From the IMG/VR virus record IMGVR_UViG_3300014492_000028, positions 1 through 26,753 of that record: DNA of 26,753 nucleotides; one strand, written 5' to 3'. The translations under genes and the position numbers were made by a program. Origin of the DNA: a virus. A model generated the notes under the pieces. It did not search any database. It was not told where the DNA came from and was given only the letters and a program-made list of their open reading frames with translations. Shown here piece by piece: positions 1 through 8,796 of the stretch (position 1 is the stretch's first letter; each line of letters opens with the position of its first letter).

Positions 1-512
1 CCCTCACTGTGAGTTGCACGGGCTGCCAGGCGCAGAGCGTCACGGCTATCCAGTGGACGATCACGCTACCCGCGGGTGTCTCGCTGGGCGCACCTGTCGC
101 GGCTAGTGCGTGGGCTGCTGCTGGCAATATCGCGTATTGCAATCCGGCCAACGGGACGTGCATTGTCGCCGGCGGAACCGCTGTGGTGGCGGATGGTGCC
201 GTCGCGACAATTCCGCTCACGTTTGCGACCGCGGGGAGCGATTCACTGGCGCTCAGCGGGTTATTCGCGGCGGCTGAGATCAGTGGCGCCGGGGTGAACG
301 TGAACGGCATGACATCCGGCAGTCCGGCAGCGATCAAAGTCCTGAGCCCATGCGATCTCAATAGCGACGGCGTGGTGAACACCGCGGACGTGCAGATCAT
401 GATCAATGCCGCGCTTGGGATAACGGCTTGCCCAATCAGCGGGATCACCTGCAATCTGGTCGCAGTGATTAACGAGATCATCGCGGCGAATGGCGGCGCG
501 TGCAAGAATTGA
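1..512 (+). CDS. Cohesin-like/dockerin-like protein, C-terminal part (5' truncated by window)
   Basis: The frame is open to the left edge, so the gene starts outside the window; a GTG at 9 is probably internal. The first ~110 residues are a Ser/Ala/Gly-rich beta domain with small Cys motifs (SCTGC, CNPANGTC) of the kind seen in cohesin-like exported proteins. A dockerin-like Ca-binding segment follows: CDLNSDGVVNTADVQIMINA keeps the D-x-N-x-D-G loop. The second repeat (CNLVAVINEI) has kept its helix but lost the loop acidic residues. Such cohesin-plus-dockerin tails are frequent in Acidobacteriota exported proteins (family knowledge); host assignment is inference. It converges on the fibre gene with only 19 bp between stop codons and no terminator visible. 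It may be a host gene at a prophage edge or a phage-carried adhesin; the sequence does not decide. Confidence 0.7.
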   Translation, partial: LTVSCTGCQAQSVTAIQWTITLPAGVSLGAPVAASAWAAAGNIAYCNPANGTCIVAGGTAVVADGAVATIPLTFATAGSDSLALSGLFAAAEISGAGVNVNGMTSGSPAAIKVLSPCDLNSDGVVNTADVQIMINAALGITACPISGITCNLVAVINEIIAANGGACKN

Positions 513-531
513 GTTGGCGCTCGGCGGCGAA

Positions 532-1224
532 TTACATCGAGAATCCATACACGCGCACCGTGCCGCTGGCGATATTACCGCTGCTGTCGAAGAGCTTGAA
601 GGCGTTGATCGCGCTCCCGCCAGAATAGGCCCCCCGCGTCTCGATCCCCTGGAAAAGCGAGCCCGAAGTCTCGTAGGTGAGGGAGGCGACGATACGCGGA
701 TACGGCGCCGTGCTGGCCGGCAGTACGAGCCTGCACGGGCCACAAACGCCGTAGTCGCCGCTGTTGCTCAGTCCATCTGAGGTAGAGCTCAAATCGAACT
801 GAGTGGAGACTCCTCCGCTTACTCCCGCGCCTCCGGAGTTCCATCGCGTGGCAGCGGTATTATAATTACTGCCGGTGTCGTAGGTGCTCCCGCCGTCGCT
901 CGATACCTGCATGCTGAGAATCCCGCCAGATGTGGCGCTCACCAGTCCGAGAAACTCAATCAAATAATCGTCATAGCTGCTGCTGTACCAACCATCGAAA
1001 ACCAGACTAGCGGAAGCCGATGCAGTGTGCTCCTCAAGCAACACGAGCGCGCCGCCTCCCCCTCCGCCGCCACCTGTCGCCACTTGCACCCAGGCCGAAC
1101 CGGTATCGTAGTAGGCGTTGCCTGCGTTCGCACCGGTGGAGACGAAGAACAGTCTGCCCGGTATGCCCGCGGTTGGCAGGTTGGAGTAGATATCGTAGAT
1201 CGTCACGCTTGCGAGAGTACTCAT
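532..1224 (-). CDS. Putative tail fibre / minor tail protein
   Basis: 230 residues starting MSTLASVTIYD. The ATG at 1224 is chosen because GAGGAA lies 5 nt upstream; a longer frame to 1245 would overlap the preceding gene and lacks this signal. The N-terminal ~55 residues follow a pattern common at the start of phage fibre modules: a short beta segment, then AGIPGRLFFVST and AYYDTGSAWVQV. A run of eight glycines forms a hinge near residue 60, followed by a beta-rich Ser/Gly/Thr domain of about 165 residues with no catalytic motif that I recognise. It is the last gene of the tail operon, 7 bp after the hub-fibre gene, which fits a distal virion part. Receptor binding is an inference from position and composition. 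Confidence 0.7.
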   Translation of the reverse strand: MSTLASVTIYDIYSNLPTAGIPGRLFFVSTGANAGNAYYDTGSAWVQVATGGGGGGGGALVLLEEHTASASASLVFDGWYSSSYDDYLIEFLGLVSATSGGILSMQVSSDGGSTYDTGSNYNTAATRWNSGGAGVSGGVSTQFDLSSTSDGLSNSGDYGVCGPCRLVLPASTAPYPRIVASLTYETSGSLFQGIETRGAYSGGSAINAFKLFDSSGNIASGTVRVYGFSM

Positions 1225-1231
1225 AGGTTCC

Positions 1232-3979
1232 TCAGTTGGGCACACCGACGACGGTTACAATGTCGCCGATGGCAAAAATGAAATTGGAATTTCCATCCGT
1301 CAGTGATTCGGAGTGCGTGTCGGTAGCCGGCGTTATCCAACTATCGTCGTAATCGGTGCTGCTGTTCTTCGTCAACACCTGTCCGGCTGTTCCGCCAGCC
1401 GGGACGAACTGACCGACCACGCCCGCCACAGCGTTGCCGCTGGCGTCGTACTGCAGCGGATCGCCAGTCGCGCCAGCTGACCCGCTCGCGCACTGCATCT
1501 GCTCCGTGTTGCCGGTCTTTGTCCCGACTTTAATGTCCCCGCCGCCAGTGCCGAATACCGGCTCGTTGAGCGTCAGTGCTCCGGTGGAATGAGTCACCGT
1601 CCCCTGTGGGTTGGCCTGCACGATAGTGGTCTGCGCGGGTGGCGCGCTCCCTGGGTTTGCGTCAAACGAAACGCTGACATAGGCCATCTCCGTGCCGCCG
1701 GCCAGCGCCAGCGAGCTAGTGAAGCTGCCAGCACCGGGAGACGCCACGGCGGCGGCCTCGGTTTCGACCCCCGTGTATCCTGCGAGAATCTCTGGTGCAG
1801 TCACTGTAGGAACCCCGGAAAGGGCGTTATTGGCGAACGCTGTCACCACTACGTTGCCAATCTTCCCTATCGTGATCGCGGGAGGCGTGTCGAGATTTCC
1901 GCCTGTGGTATCAATCGGCCCTAATGGGTTAATGCCGCCGATGGTTCCCATAACAAGTCCACGCGGCGGGTCAATACTTACAAGCAAGGCGCCGGGCGCA
2001 GCGGCAGCGCTTGCGAACGTGTACCACAGGCTAATCGACGGAGGGAAAATTCCGGTGTACCCTTGATGTGCGGCCAGCACGTAGGTGTTGCTTTGACTGT
2101 CAGTAGGCTGCGTTTCCGTCGAATTCTGTGCGACAAATAGCAAGTCCCCGATATTGACATTCTGCGGAAAAGCGAGAGGCGGTGGATTGATCCCAATGCC
2201 ATCGCCCGCAAACCCAGCCACGTAGTTGCCCGGCACGGTCGTACTCTGTCCCGTGATCGGCGTCGATGGAGTGATGAGGGTGAGCGTGGCCTGATCGCGA
2301 TTGATAAATTGCGTCAAGGCGGTCAGTGCATTGCCAATGTTGGCGCCGCCGAACGCTGTGTACTGCCACATAATCACGCCATCTATCGTGGTCATCTGGA
2401 CGGTGGCGATCAGGTAATCGCCGCTGGGGATTCCAGCTTCGGGTAGCGCGATGGACTGGAGTTGCCCCGTCGCGAGCCCCGGTCGCAGCGTGTAGAGTTG
2501 GCAGGTGGTCGCTGGCTCGCCGTACTCGATCTCGTAAGCGGTCGCGAACGCCAACAGATCGGCCGGCAGAATCGGCTGGGTGATCTGGTCTGAGTACTCG
2601 TAAGTGGCAGATGTTCCCTCGATGGCCTGAAGCTGCTGGAGACTCGCGACGTTCGGCGCTTGCGCCACGGCTGGCGACAGCGGAGTGTATGTCACATTCA
2701 GCGTGTCGGAAGGAGCCAACACCGTGCCGCCGCTGTCCTGCGTGAGTACCGCAGACCCCTGCGACCAATACCAGTCCACGCCGGTGTCGACGCCGAGTAC
2801 ACCGACAGTCTGGCTCCCGGCGTTCAGCGTGATCGTGGGAGCCGCGCCGACGGGTTCCGGCAGGTTGAACGTCACCGCCGTGCCGTTGCCGGTTACAATC
2901 GCCTGGAGCGTGTTGAGCAGCGTCTGAGTGCCGATGATGTAGACGGTGTTCGCCATCTGGTTGTGAGTTGCGGTAACCGACTGCTGGTACGGCGTTTCGC
3001 CCGCCAGGAGATCATCGCCGCTCGTGATATTCCACGGCGCCAAAACAGCCGTGCGGGTCGCGAGAATGAACGTGCGCCAGGCATCGGTCGTCCAATACCA
3101 AGCTGTATCGTCAGTGGAGACCAATCCGACGATCTGATCGAGGAGTTGCCCGATGTTGGCGCCGACCGCGCACGCGAGGGTAATATCCGGCGCCGTCGAG
3201 ACGCTGACCGCCACGCCGTCATCGCTGACGTAGTCCAGCACGACCTGGCGAAAGACCTGGTCTCCCGCGACTGAGGTAAACGTCTGCGGATTCGCCGGAG
3301 GTACCACGCGGCGGCGCGCGAGGCCGCTCCATGACACGCACTGCGCCGACCAGGAGTACGGCACGCCAGTCACACCAGGCATGCTCGAGGTCGTCAATGA
3401 GTCGATGTAGCCGCCGAAGACTTCCAACGCGCCGTCGGTCGGATCCGTGCGCGTGAGGTACACCGGCTGGCCCAACAGGATCGGTCCGAATCGGTCCACG
3501 TAAGGATTGTCCTCGTCGCCGAGAGTGTTGAACGTGCTGAATTGCATCGTGTCGTTCGTCCCGGGCGCGATTGACGAATTGAACTGGAATTGCAAGGGCA
3601 AGGTGGTGGCGACATCGGAGGCGATGGGGCACGGGCGGTACAGGATGACGGTCGCAAACCCCGAGTTGTAGATGCTCGTGTCGGGCGCAGCGGTAAGGGT
3701 GACTTCGGTCGGCGACACGTACGCCGCGACGGTGGTGTGGAACATCCCCCCCTGCACGAAATACACCGGCGGCATGTCGGCGTCCACCGGGCCACCGCCG
3801 ACGATAGCAATCGGCATTCCGACGTCTGACGGGTCGAACGTGATCGACGGGCGCGGATTGTAGACCGTGCCGAATGCCATGTCGGTCAGGCTGGTGCTGC
3901 TGGCTACCGCGCGGCCAGTTCCGCAGATGCCCAAATACAGGGTAAGAGACTGCGAATTGGGAACTGGAACGTAGCTCAA
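1232..3979 (-). CDS. Tail hub protein fused to fibre-like C-terminus
   Basis: 915 residues, initiated at TTG 3979 that overlaps the tape-measure stop as TTGA; a GGGGG-containing purine stretch lies about 8 nt upstream. Region ~150-420 looks like a tail hub: GQPVYLTRTD, then EVFGGYIDSL, then AGDQVFRQVVLDYV, then IGQLLDQIVGL, the usual order in hub proteins that cap the tail tube. About 590-790 is an extra beta-sandwich-like domain (VNIGDLLFVAQNSTE). The last ~120 residues carry a fibre signature (GTAGQVLTKNSSTDYDDSWI and SESLTDGNSNFIFAIGDIV). Its place directly after the tape measure is the canonical hub position. No peptidase or glycosidase motif is recognised. Hub assignment is good; the function of the inserted domain is unknown. 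Confidence 0.78.
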   Translation of the reverse strand: MSYVPVPNSQSLTLYLGICGTGRAVASSTSLTDMAFGTVYNPRPSITFDPSDVGMPIAIVGGGPVDADMPPVYFVQGGMFHTTVAAYVSPTEVTLTAAPDTSIYNSGFATVILYRPCPIASDVATTLPLQFQFNSSIAPGTNDTMQFSTFNTLGDEDNPYVDRFGPILLGQPVYLTRTDPTDGALEVFGGYIDSLTTSSMPGVTGVPYSWSAQCVSWSGLARRRVVPPANPQTFTSVAGDQVFRQVVLDYVSDDGVAVSVSTAPDITLACAVGANIGQLLDQIVGLVSTDDTAWYWTTDAWRTFILATRTAVLAPWNITSGDDLLAGETPYQQSVTATHNQMANTVYIIGTQTLLNTLQAIVTGNGTAVTFNLPEPVGAAPTITLNAGSQTVGVLGVDTGVDWYWSQGSAVLTQDSGGTVLAPSDTLNVTYTPLSPAVAQAPNVASLQQLQAIEGTSATYEYSDQITQPILPADLLAFATAYEIEYGEPATTCQLYTLRPGLATGQLQSIALPEAGIPSGDYLIATVQMTTIDGVIMWQYTAFGGANIGNALTALTQFINRDQATLTLITPSTPITGQSTTVPGNYVAGFAGDGIGINPPPLAFPQNVNIGDLLFVAQNSTETQPTDSQSNTYVLAAHQGYTGIFPPSISLWYTFASAAAAPGALLVSIDPPRGLVMGTIGGINPLGPIDTTGGNLDTPPAITIGKIGNVVVTAFANNALSGVPTVTAPEILAGYTGVETEAAAVASPGAGSFTSSLALAGGTEMAYVSVSFDANPGSAPPAQTTIVQANPQGTVTHSTGALTLNEPVFGTGGGDIKVGTKTGNTEQMQCASGSAGATGDPLQYDASGNAVAGVVGQFVPAGGTAGQVLTKNSSTDYDDSWITPATDTHSESLTDGNSNFIFAIGDIVTVVGVPN

Positions 3980-6900
3980 AATCGCGCCCCCTGCGCTCTC
4001 AGATTTGCCACCAGAGTCGAACTCACCACGGCACTAATCTGCGCCGTCATGGCCGCCGTGTTGATACCGATGGCCCCGCGTGCGTCGACATTGATCGTAA
4101 CCTGCTGTGCGCTGCTGTTCGTCCCGGTGCTTGTGGGCCCAGGCGCAAACGGATTATAGCCGGGTACTGAGTTGATCGGCGTCGACACCGGAGGAGCGGT
4201 AGGTCCTTGCGGGTTGCCCGTGCCGGATCCGGTCACCATGATGACGCCCCCTACGCTGGACGCGGTGCCGGATCCGCCCGTTGCCGTTGCCAGCGGTTGC
4301 GAACTCACTGTCGATCCGGTCGCGATCTTCTCCACGAGGCCCGCGACGGCTTCGGCAATCTGTTGAGTCGCCGTCGTCGATGCCGCGACCGCAGTGGCCA
4401 AATTGAGCAGGCTTTGGCCATTGCTCGCGAGCTCCTGCACCGCACCCCCCACCGCGCCTGTCACTGACGAGAGATCCCCAGATCCTGCGGTAGAGTTCAC
4501 GGTGTTGCTGACCGTCTCGGTAATCGCGCTGACCGTCCCGCCGCCGCCAGAACTCGCGGCTCCAGTCGTCACTGCCCACACTTCGCCAACCGCCTGGTGC
4601 GCCGTGACGGCCTGATAGCTGCCGCCATCTATCGCCGAGGTGCCGCCGCCGCTCGATCCGCCAACGCTCGTCGTGCCGGCGGTTGACCCCGTGGAGACGG
4701 TACCCGTGGTCGTGGTTGTCGTGCCGCCAAGTGTGCCGCTGACAATGATCGGCGATTGTGCGCCGCCCGTGCTGCCCGATGCGCCGCTCGATGCTGTGCT
4801 GGATGCTCCGCTGGATGCTCCGCTGGCCGCAGTCACCGCCGTAGGCGTGTAGTTGTCGTTGTAGCCGAGCTCGTTGTACGATGCCTCGACCTGCTGCGCG
4901 TACGCGAGCCCCTTCCACGCAACTAGATCGTCAAACTGCGCCTGCGTGAGATTCGGCGTGTACGTCGCCGACTCGATAGGTTGCCCAAAAGAGCCGATGC
5001 CAATCTGGCTGACTTTCCAACCCGGCCCACCGCTGTTGTATCCGCCGCCCGCGTTCGCGCCGCCACTCGCCGCCGATGTGGCCCCACTCAAGCCACTGAC
5101 TGCGGATGCGATATCGCTCTCGACTTGCTGCACGGCTGTCGCGACCGATTGCAGTTGGGTGACGTTGGCTGCGAGGGCCGTCGTGGCTGTGTCGACGCTG
5201 GCTGTGAGATTAGGATAGGCAGCGCTCAGCGAATCCACTAAAGTCGTCCCTTGCCCTGTCGCGGTGTTGAGCTCGGTCTGCGCGGTTGCGAGCGCCTTCT
5301 GCGCGCTCTGCACTTGGGCGTAGGTCGCGGTGCCATTCTGGTAGGCCGTGGTGAGGTCATTGACCTTCGCCTGTGCCGCGGCAACGGCGACGGTCGCCAG
5401 CGAGTACGCATCCGTCGCGCCTTGCAGCCCCGTGTTGAGGACCGCCATTTCCTGGTCGAGCGCGACTTGTGCATTCAACTGCTGAGTGAGGGCTTTCTCA
5501 TATTGCTGCCCGACGTTGGCACCCGCCTGCATTTGCGCGCCAAGATCCGCTACTTTGGCCGATGCCTCGGTGAGCGCCGAGCGCAGCCCGGCAAGGGGCC
5601 CGCTCGATAACGTCGTCATGATGACGCCGAAATTCGGCATCGTGGATTGCAGTGCTTCGATGGTCGTGTCGAGACCGGTGAATCCGGCGACTGTCGGGCC
5701 GAGGTCCTGATAGAGATTCTGAAGTCCAGCCAAGACTTGGGCTTGCGACGGGACGATGGCGGCCATGTACTGCGCGTAGTTTTCGGCAGTCGTGTTTAGC
5801 CCTGTCAGTTCCTTTTGCGATGCGGCGTAAGCGGCCTGGAGGTTATTTTCGGCCGCGAGAACCTGCGCGCGACTTGCCGTGCCGGCGGCGTACGCGGCGT
5901 TCGTGTCGTCGAGCGCGGCCTTGAGCAGATCGAGCTTCGCAACAGATTGATTGTACGCGTTCGTCGCCAGGTCCACGGCCGCGGTCGCATCAGCCTGCTC
6001 GTTAGCCTGCTCTTGTTGTGCCGAGACGACGAATCCGGTCTGAGCCGCCAGTGTCGTGGCCGCCGCCGTGATCGCGTCCATGGAGCCGGGGACTGGAGCG
6101 AGAGAGACGCCGGCGGCTGTCGCAGCGGAAGCCATTTCCTGATGCGCCTTGGCGACTTCCTCAGCGCTGGCAACCAACCCGTTGTAGATCGGCGTGCCCG
6201 TCAGCATGGACTGATTAAGGGCGTTGAAGGTGTTCCGCGCCTGGTCGAATTTGGTCTGCGCGACGGCGACCGATGTGACCACCTTATCAACCGATTGCTG
6301 CAACGGGGTGAGCCCACCATTCAGGCCCTGCGTTGCGGATGCGGCGTCCTTCATCGATGCCGCGAGCGCGTCGGTGGCAGTCTTTGACTGAGTGGCAGCG
6401 GTTTGGAGCTTATTCAATTCAGCGGTCTGCGCCGCCGTCATCTGTGTCGCGCCAGGGATCACGCCGGTCAACAGCTGCACGCCATCTGTCAGCAGATTGA
6501 TGTATTGCAGGGTGACTTTAATCGGATCTGAGTTTCCGACGGCGGTGCTGAACAGAGCCCATGCCGCTTGTGCGCGGTTCGTTGGGTCGACGACGTTAGC
6601 GGCCTCAGACCCGAGTTGCTCAATCGCAGGGATCGCGGTGCTGGCAATATTTTGACCTAGGGCCGCCGCAGTCCCGGTGACATTAACGAACGTGTCTTTG
6701 AGATCTCCGAAGTGAGCGGCTAAGATCACTACGGCAGCGGCTACGGGCAGTGCTACTGCCGATACTCCAGCCAGCCCTCCGGCCAGTCCAGCAGTCCCCA
6801 CTGCTTCAGTAGCCCCAATCGCTGCTCCTTCGGCCACTTCTGCCCCCGCAGTGACCTCTCCCAGCCCCGCCACTGCGGTTTCACTGGCCCCCAGTCCGAG

Positions 6901-8046
6901 CAGCGTGGCAGCCTCAGCCAGTCCGTTTATCCCAATAGCCGCCGCCGCAGCAATGCCTGTCAGCGGAATGGCGGCGGCAACAAGCAACGCAACAGCGACG
7001 GCAGCGTCCTTGACCGGGCCTGGGAGCGCATTGAAGTCGCTCACCATCTCTTGGATGAATGGCAGGATATCTGTCTTGGTGAATTGCAGCAGGTCCGAGA
7101 TTACAGGCAGAATTGCCTGCCCAACCTGCACCATGATGCCTTCCCAGGCGTTTGCAAGCTGCTGCCACTGGCCGCCGAAGGTCTGCTCTGCAACCTCTTG
7201 CGCGGTCCCGCCGAGACTCGATAGCGCGGCATTAAAGACATCGACTTGCGTGGCTTGATCCGGCAGGGCTTTGACCATGCTCGCGACGGTGGACGCTGTT
7301 GCATCAGCGCCTGGCACGACTTGGTTAAAGGCATCCGCCAAGCCTGAGAGCGAAATACCCATGTTTAAAAGAGCTCTCGCAGACACCGTGCCGGAACTTG
7401 CCATCCGGTCGAACATGCTAGCCGCGGAGTCGATATCGGTGCCCATCAGGGCGGCACCATTCGCGATCAGCCCAAGTTCACCCACCACGTCAGCAGATGG
7501 TCCGAGTATCTGCTGCATGCGCGTGGCGGCCGTCAATAGCGACGGCATCGACAGACCGTCAGCCATGCCCAACTGCTCCAGGCCTTGAATGGTCGTCTCG
7601 GCCTGCTCGCCGCTGCCGGTGATGGTCGTCAGCGCGATTGACGCGTGAGTGATGGCGTCGGCGGCGTCGAGCGCCTCCGTGCCGAGTTCCTTCAGCCCTT
7701 CGGTAATGACGAGCGCTTCGCCGACCGCCGTCAGTTGCTCTGCCAGTCCCGATAGGCCGCCGCCGGCTTCTTCCGCCGCGCTGCCGGCCGACGACGCCGA
7801 TTCTGCGAAGCTGTCGAGTCCGTCGCCCGCTCCGTCCGCAGCCGGCCCGATGGGGTCGAGCGCCGCAGTGACGACGTCAGCGGCGTCGGAGATGGACGAG
7901 ACGCCATCGTTGAATGCACCAGCGACTGCCTCGCCAGCCGCCTCCGCGTCGGACTGCGCCTGCGAGTAGCTGGCCTTGAGTTCCGAGTAATCCCCGGTGA
8001 TGGATACGCCAATAGCGCCGATAATCTCTTCGCTCGCGTCAGCCAT
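3976..8046 (-). CDS. Tail tape measure protein
   Basis: 1356 residues, the longest gene in the window. ATG 8046 has AAGGAG 8 nt upstream and overlaps the end of the frameshifted chaperone frame by 8 nt. Region ~130-340 resembles the conserved tape-measure core (LLNMGISLSGLADAFNQV; FGGQWQQLANAWEGIMVQVG). Two hydrophobic stretches at ~348-386 and ~418-445 are typical membrane-active segments. Residues ~560-1000 are Ala/Gln/Thr-rich helix with recurrent AxxNLQAAY-like heptads, and ~1000-1310 is low-complexity Gly/Ser/Thr. In siphoviruses the protein sets tail length at roughly 1.5 angstrom per residue, suggesting a tail near 200 nm (inference). The flanks (chaperones before, hub after) are canonical. 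Confidence 0.95.
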   Translation of the reverse strand: MADASEEIIGAIGVSITGDYSELKASYSQAQSDAEAAGEAVAGAFNDGVSSISDAADVVTAALDPIGPAADGAGDGLDSFAESASSAGSAAEEAGGGLSGLAEQLTAVGEALVITEGLKELGTEALDAADAITHASIALTTITGSGEQAETTIQGLEQLGMADGLSMPSLLTAATRMQQILGPSADVVGELGLIANGAALMGTDIDSAASMFDRMASSGTVSARALLNMGISLSGLADAFNQVVPGADATASTVASMVKALPDQATQVDVFNAALSSLGGTAQEVAEQTFGGQWQQLANAWEGIMVQVGQAILPVISDLLQFTKTDILPFIQEMVSDFNALPGPVKDAAVAVALLVAAAIPLTGIAAAAAIGINGLAEAATLLGLGASETAVAGLGEVTAGAEVAEGAAIGATEAVGTAGLAGGLAGVSAVALPVAAAVVILAAHFGDLKDTFVNVTGTAAALGQNIASTAIPAIEQLGSEAANVVDPTNRAQAAWALFSTAVGNSDPIKVTLQYINLLTDGVQLLTGVIPGATQMTAAQTAELNKLQTAATQSKTATDALAASMKDAASATQGLNGGLTPLQQSVDKVVTSVAVAQTKFDQARNTFNALNQSMLTGTPIYNGLVASAEEVAKAHQEMASAATAAGVSLAPVPGSMDAITAAATTLAAQTGFVVSAQQEQANEQADATAAVDLATNAYNQSVAKLDLLKAALDDTNAAYAAGTASRAQVLAAENNLQAAYAASQKELTGLNTTAENYAQYMAAIVPSQAQVLAGLQNLYQDLGPTVAGFTGLDTTIEALQSTMPNFGVIMTTLSSGPLAGLRSALTEASAKVADLGAQMQAGANVGQQYEKALTQQLNAQVALDQEMAVLNTGLQGATDAYSLATVAVAAAQAKVNDLTTAYQNGTATYAQVQSAQKALATAQTELNTATGQGTTLVDSLSAAYPNLTASVDTATTALAANVTQLQSVATAVQQVESDIASAVSGLSGATSAASGGANAGGGYNSGGPGWKVSQIGIGSFGQPIESATYTPNLTQAQFDDLVAWKGLAYAQQVEASYNELGYNDNYTPTAVTAASGASSGASSTASSGASGSTGGAQSPIIVSGTLGGTTTTTTGTVSTGSTAGTTSVGGSSGGGTSAIDGGSYQAVTAHQAVGEVWAVTTGAASSGGGGTVSAITETVSNTVNSTAGSGDLSSVTGAVGGAVQELASNGQSLLNLATAVAASTTATQQIAEAVAGLVEKIATGSTVSSQPLATATGGSGTASSVGGVIMVTGSGTGNPQGPTAPPVSTPINSVPGYNPFAPGPTSTGTNSSAQQVTINVDARGAIGINTAAMTAQISAVVSSTLVANLRAQGARF
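4779..4830. repeat. Short degenerate tandem repeat inside tape-measure gene
   Basis: A 12-bp unit, CTGGATGCTCCG, occurs twice without change (4799-4810 and 4811-4822), flanked by degenerate copies. It encodes an SGAS/SSGA tetrapeptide repeat in the flexible C-terminal Gly/Ser-rich region. The copy number keeps frame, so changes here would alter linker length rather than inactivate the gene. Confidence 0.6.
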
Positions 8047-8784
8047 TTCGGGACTCCTTCCGTTCAGGAATGTTACTTACGACGTGGAGGCCGCTCGCGC
8101 GCACCTTCTCAGCCTGTCGGGCATATGCGCGGATGAACGCCTGTTGAATGTATTGGCGACCATTCTCGAGATTCTCTTTCTGCTCTTTGGTGTACATGGG
8201 GATGTTGCGCGCACGGCACCATTCACGTTTGAGCGCCGTGAACTCCACATGCGTCAGCAGCCAAAAGGGAATCTCTGAGCGTCCGAGTCCGTCGCTTGAC
8301 GTCCCGAAGGCCCAGAGATTGAGGAAATATTCATCCGAAAATGGCAGCGGCTCTACGCCATCAGCGCGTTGCCGATCCTGGCCGCTTCCGTCTGTACTGG
8401 AGGAACCGCCGCCAGCTTCTTCCGCCGCTCCTCCGCGGCTTTTTTTAGCGCCTCGGTTACGGCGGTTTCGACCTCCGCAAAGTCGACGATCTGAGTGGCC
8501 CAATAGTCAGCGGTTGGAACCGACTCGAGTTCCAGGGTCTGACACGACTTGTCCAGGAAGTTTTCCGCTACCATGCACGAGAACAGAATCACGTAGTTCT
8601 CGACGCACTTCAGATTCGGCGGCGCGGTCTTAGTGTGCGGCGGCAGAGTCGGTGCGAGTGCTTCGCCCAACTGCACGGGTTCGATGCCACGACGGCGCAA
8701 GAGGAACTGCGCCGCGAGAGAGAAACGCACGGTGAGATCTTTGTGCTCACCGACGGTGATGGTCGGGTATTTAATGCCGGTCAT
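8039..8784 (-). CDS. Tail assembly chaperone, long form made by -1 frameshift (lambda gpGT-like)
   Basis: Join of 8784-8440 and 8440-8039 on the minus strand, base 8440 being read twice. Codons 1-115 are shared with the short chaperone up to L113-K-K; after the slip the next codon is AGC and 133 further residues follow (S-R-G-G-A...), giving 248 residues. The extension has a Ser/Gly hinge, a conserved-looking FSDEYFLNLWAFG segment and a helical basic C-terminus. It has no good start or ribosome site of its own, is open without stops across the overlap, and ends 8 nt inside the tape-measure start, exactly as expected of the T part of G/GT systems. Such long forms link the tape measure to tail tube subunits during assembly and are absent from the virion (family knowledge). 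Confidence 0.85.
8353..8784 (-). CDS. Tail assembly chaperone, short form (lambda gpG-like)
   Basis: 143 residues from ATG 8784, with AAGGAG 8 nt upstream. It reads past the slippery site in zero frame and ends at TAG 8353-8355. The sequence is helical with a Lys/Arg/Glu-rich end (ALKKAAEERRKK). The first part (GEHKDLTVRFSLAAQFLLRR) looks like the beta-then-helix start of siphovirus chaperones placed between tube and tape-measure genes. The assignment rests on position, length and the frameshift signal rather than on a diagnostic motif. It is expected to be made in excess over the long form. Confidence 0.85.
   Translation of the reverse strand: MTGIKYPTITVGEHKDLTVRFSLAAQFLLRRRGIEPVQLGEALAPTLPPHTKTAPPNLKCVENYVILFSCMVAENFLDKSCQTLELESVPTADYWATQIVDFAEVETAVTEALKKAAEERRKKLAAVPPVQTEAARIGNALMA
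8399..8446 (-). promoter_or_regulatory. Programmed -1 ribosomal frameshift signal
   Basis: On the minus strand the heptamer A AAA AAA (8446-8440) is in the register X XXY YYZ relative to the short chaperone (CTA AAA AAA GCC). Downstream, GGAGGA (8434-8429) is fully complementary to TCCTCC (8404-8399), starting 5 nt after the heptamer, a usual spacer for a stimulatory stem. In addition GCCGC (8439-8435) can pair with GCGGC (8428-8424), so an H-type pseudoknot is conceivable, although its first connecting loop would have no free nucleotides. The heptamer and frame are seen directly; the structure is an unmodelled prediction. Confidence 0.85.
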
Positions 8785-8796
8785 CTGGTCAGCTCC

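Noticed and set aside
1027-1090. Glycine-rich (GGN)n stretch as a phase-variable homopolymer
   Set aside because: The eight glycine codons are mixed GGT/GGC/GGA and not a single-nucleotide run.
5815-6387. Long plus-strand frame opposite the tape measure gene
   Set aside because: Arg/Gly-rich without domain or ribosome site; complementary to GC-rich third positions of the tape measure gene.
8440-8446. Seven-A run as a sequencing error or inactivating frameshift
   Set aside because: The run is in slippery register in the correct gene position with both frames open, so a programmed event is better supported.
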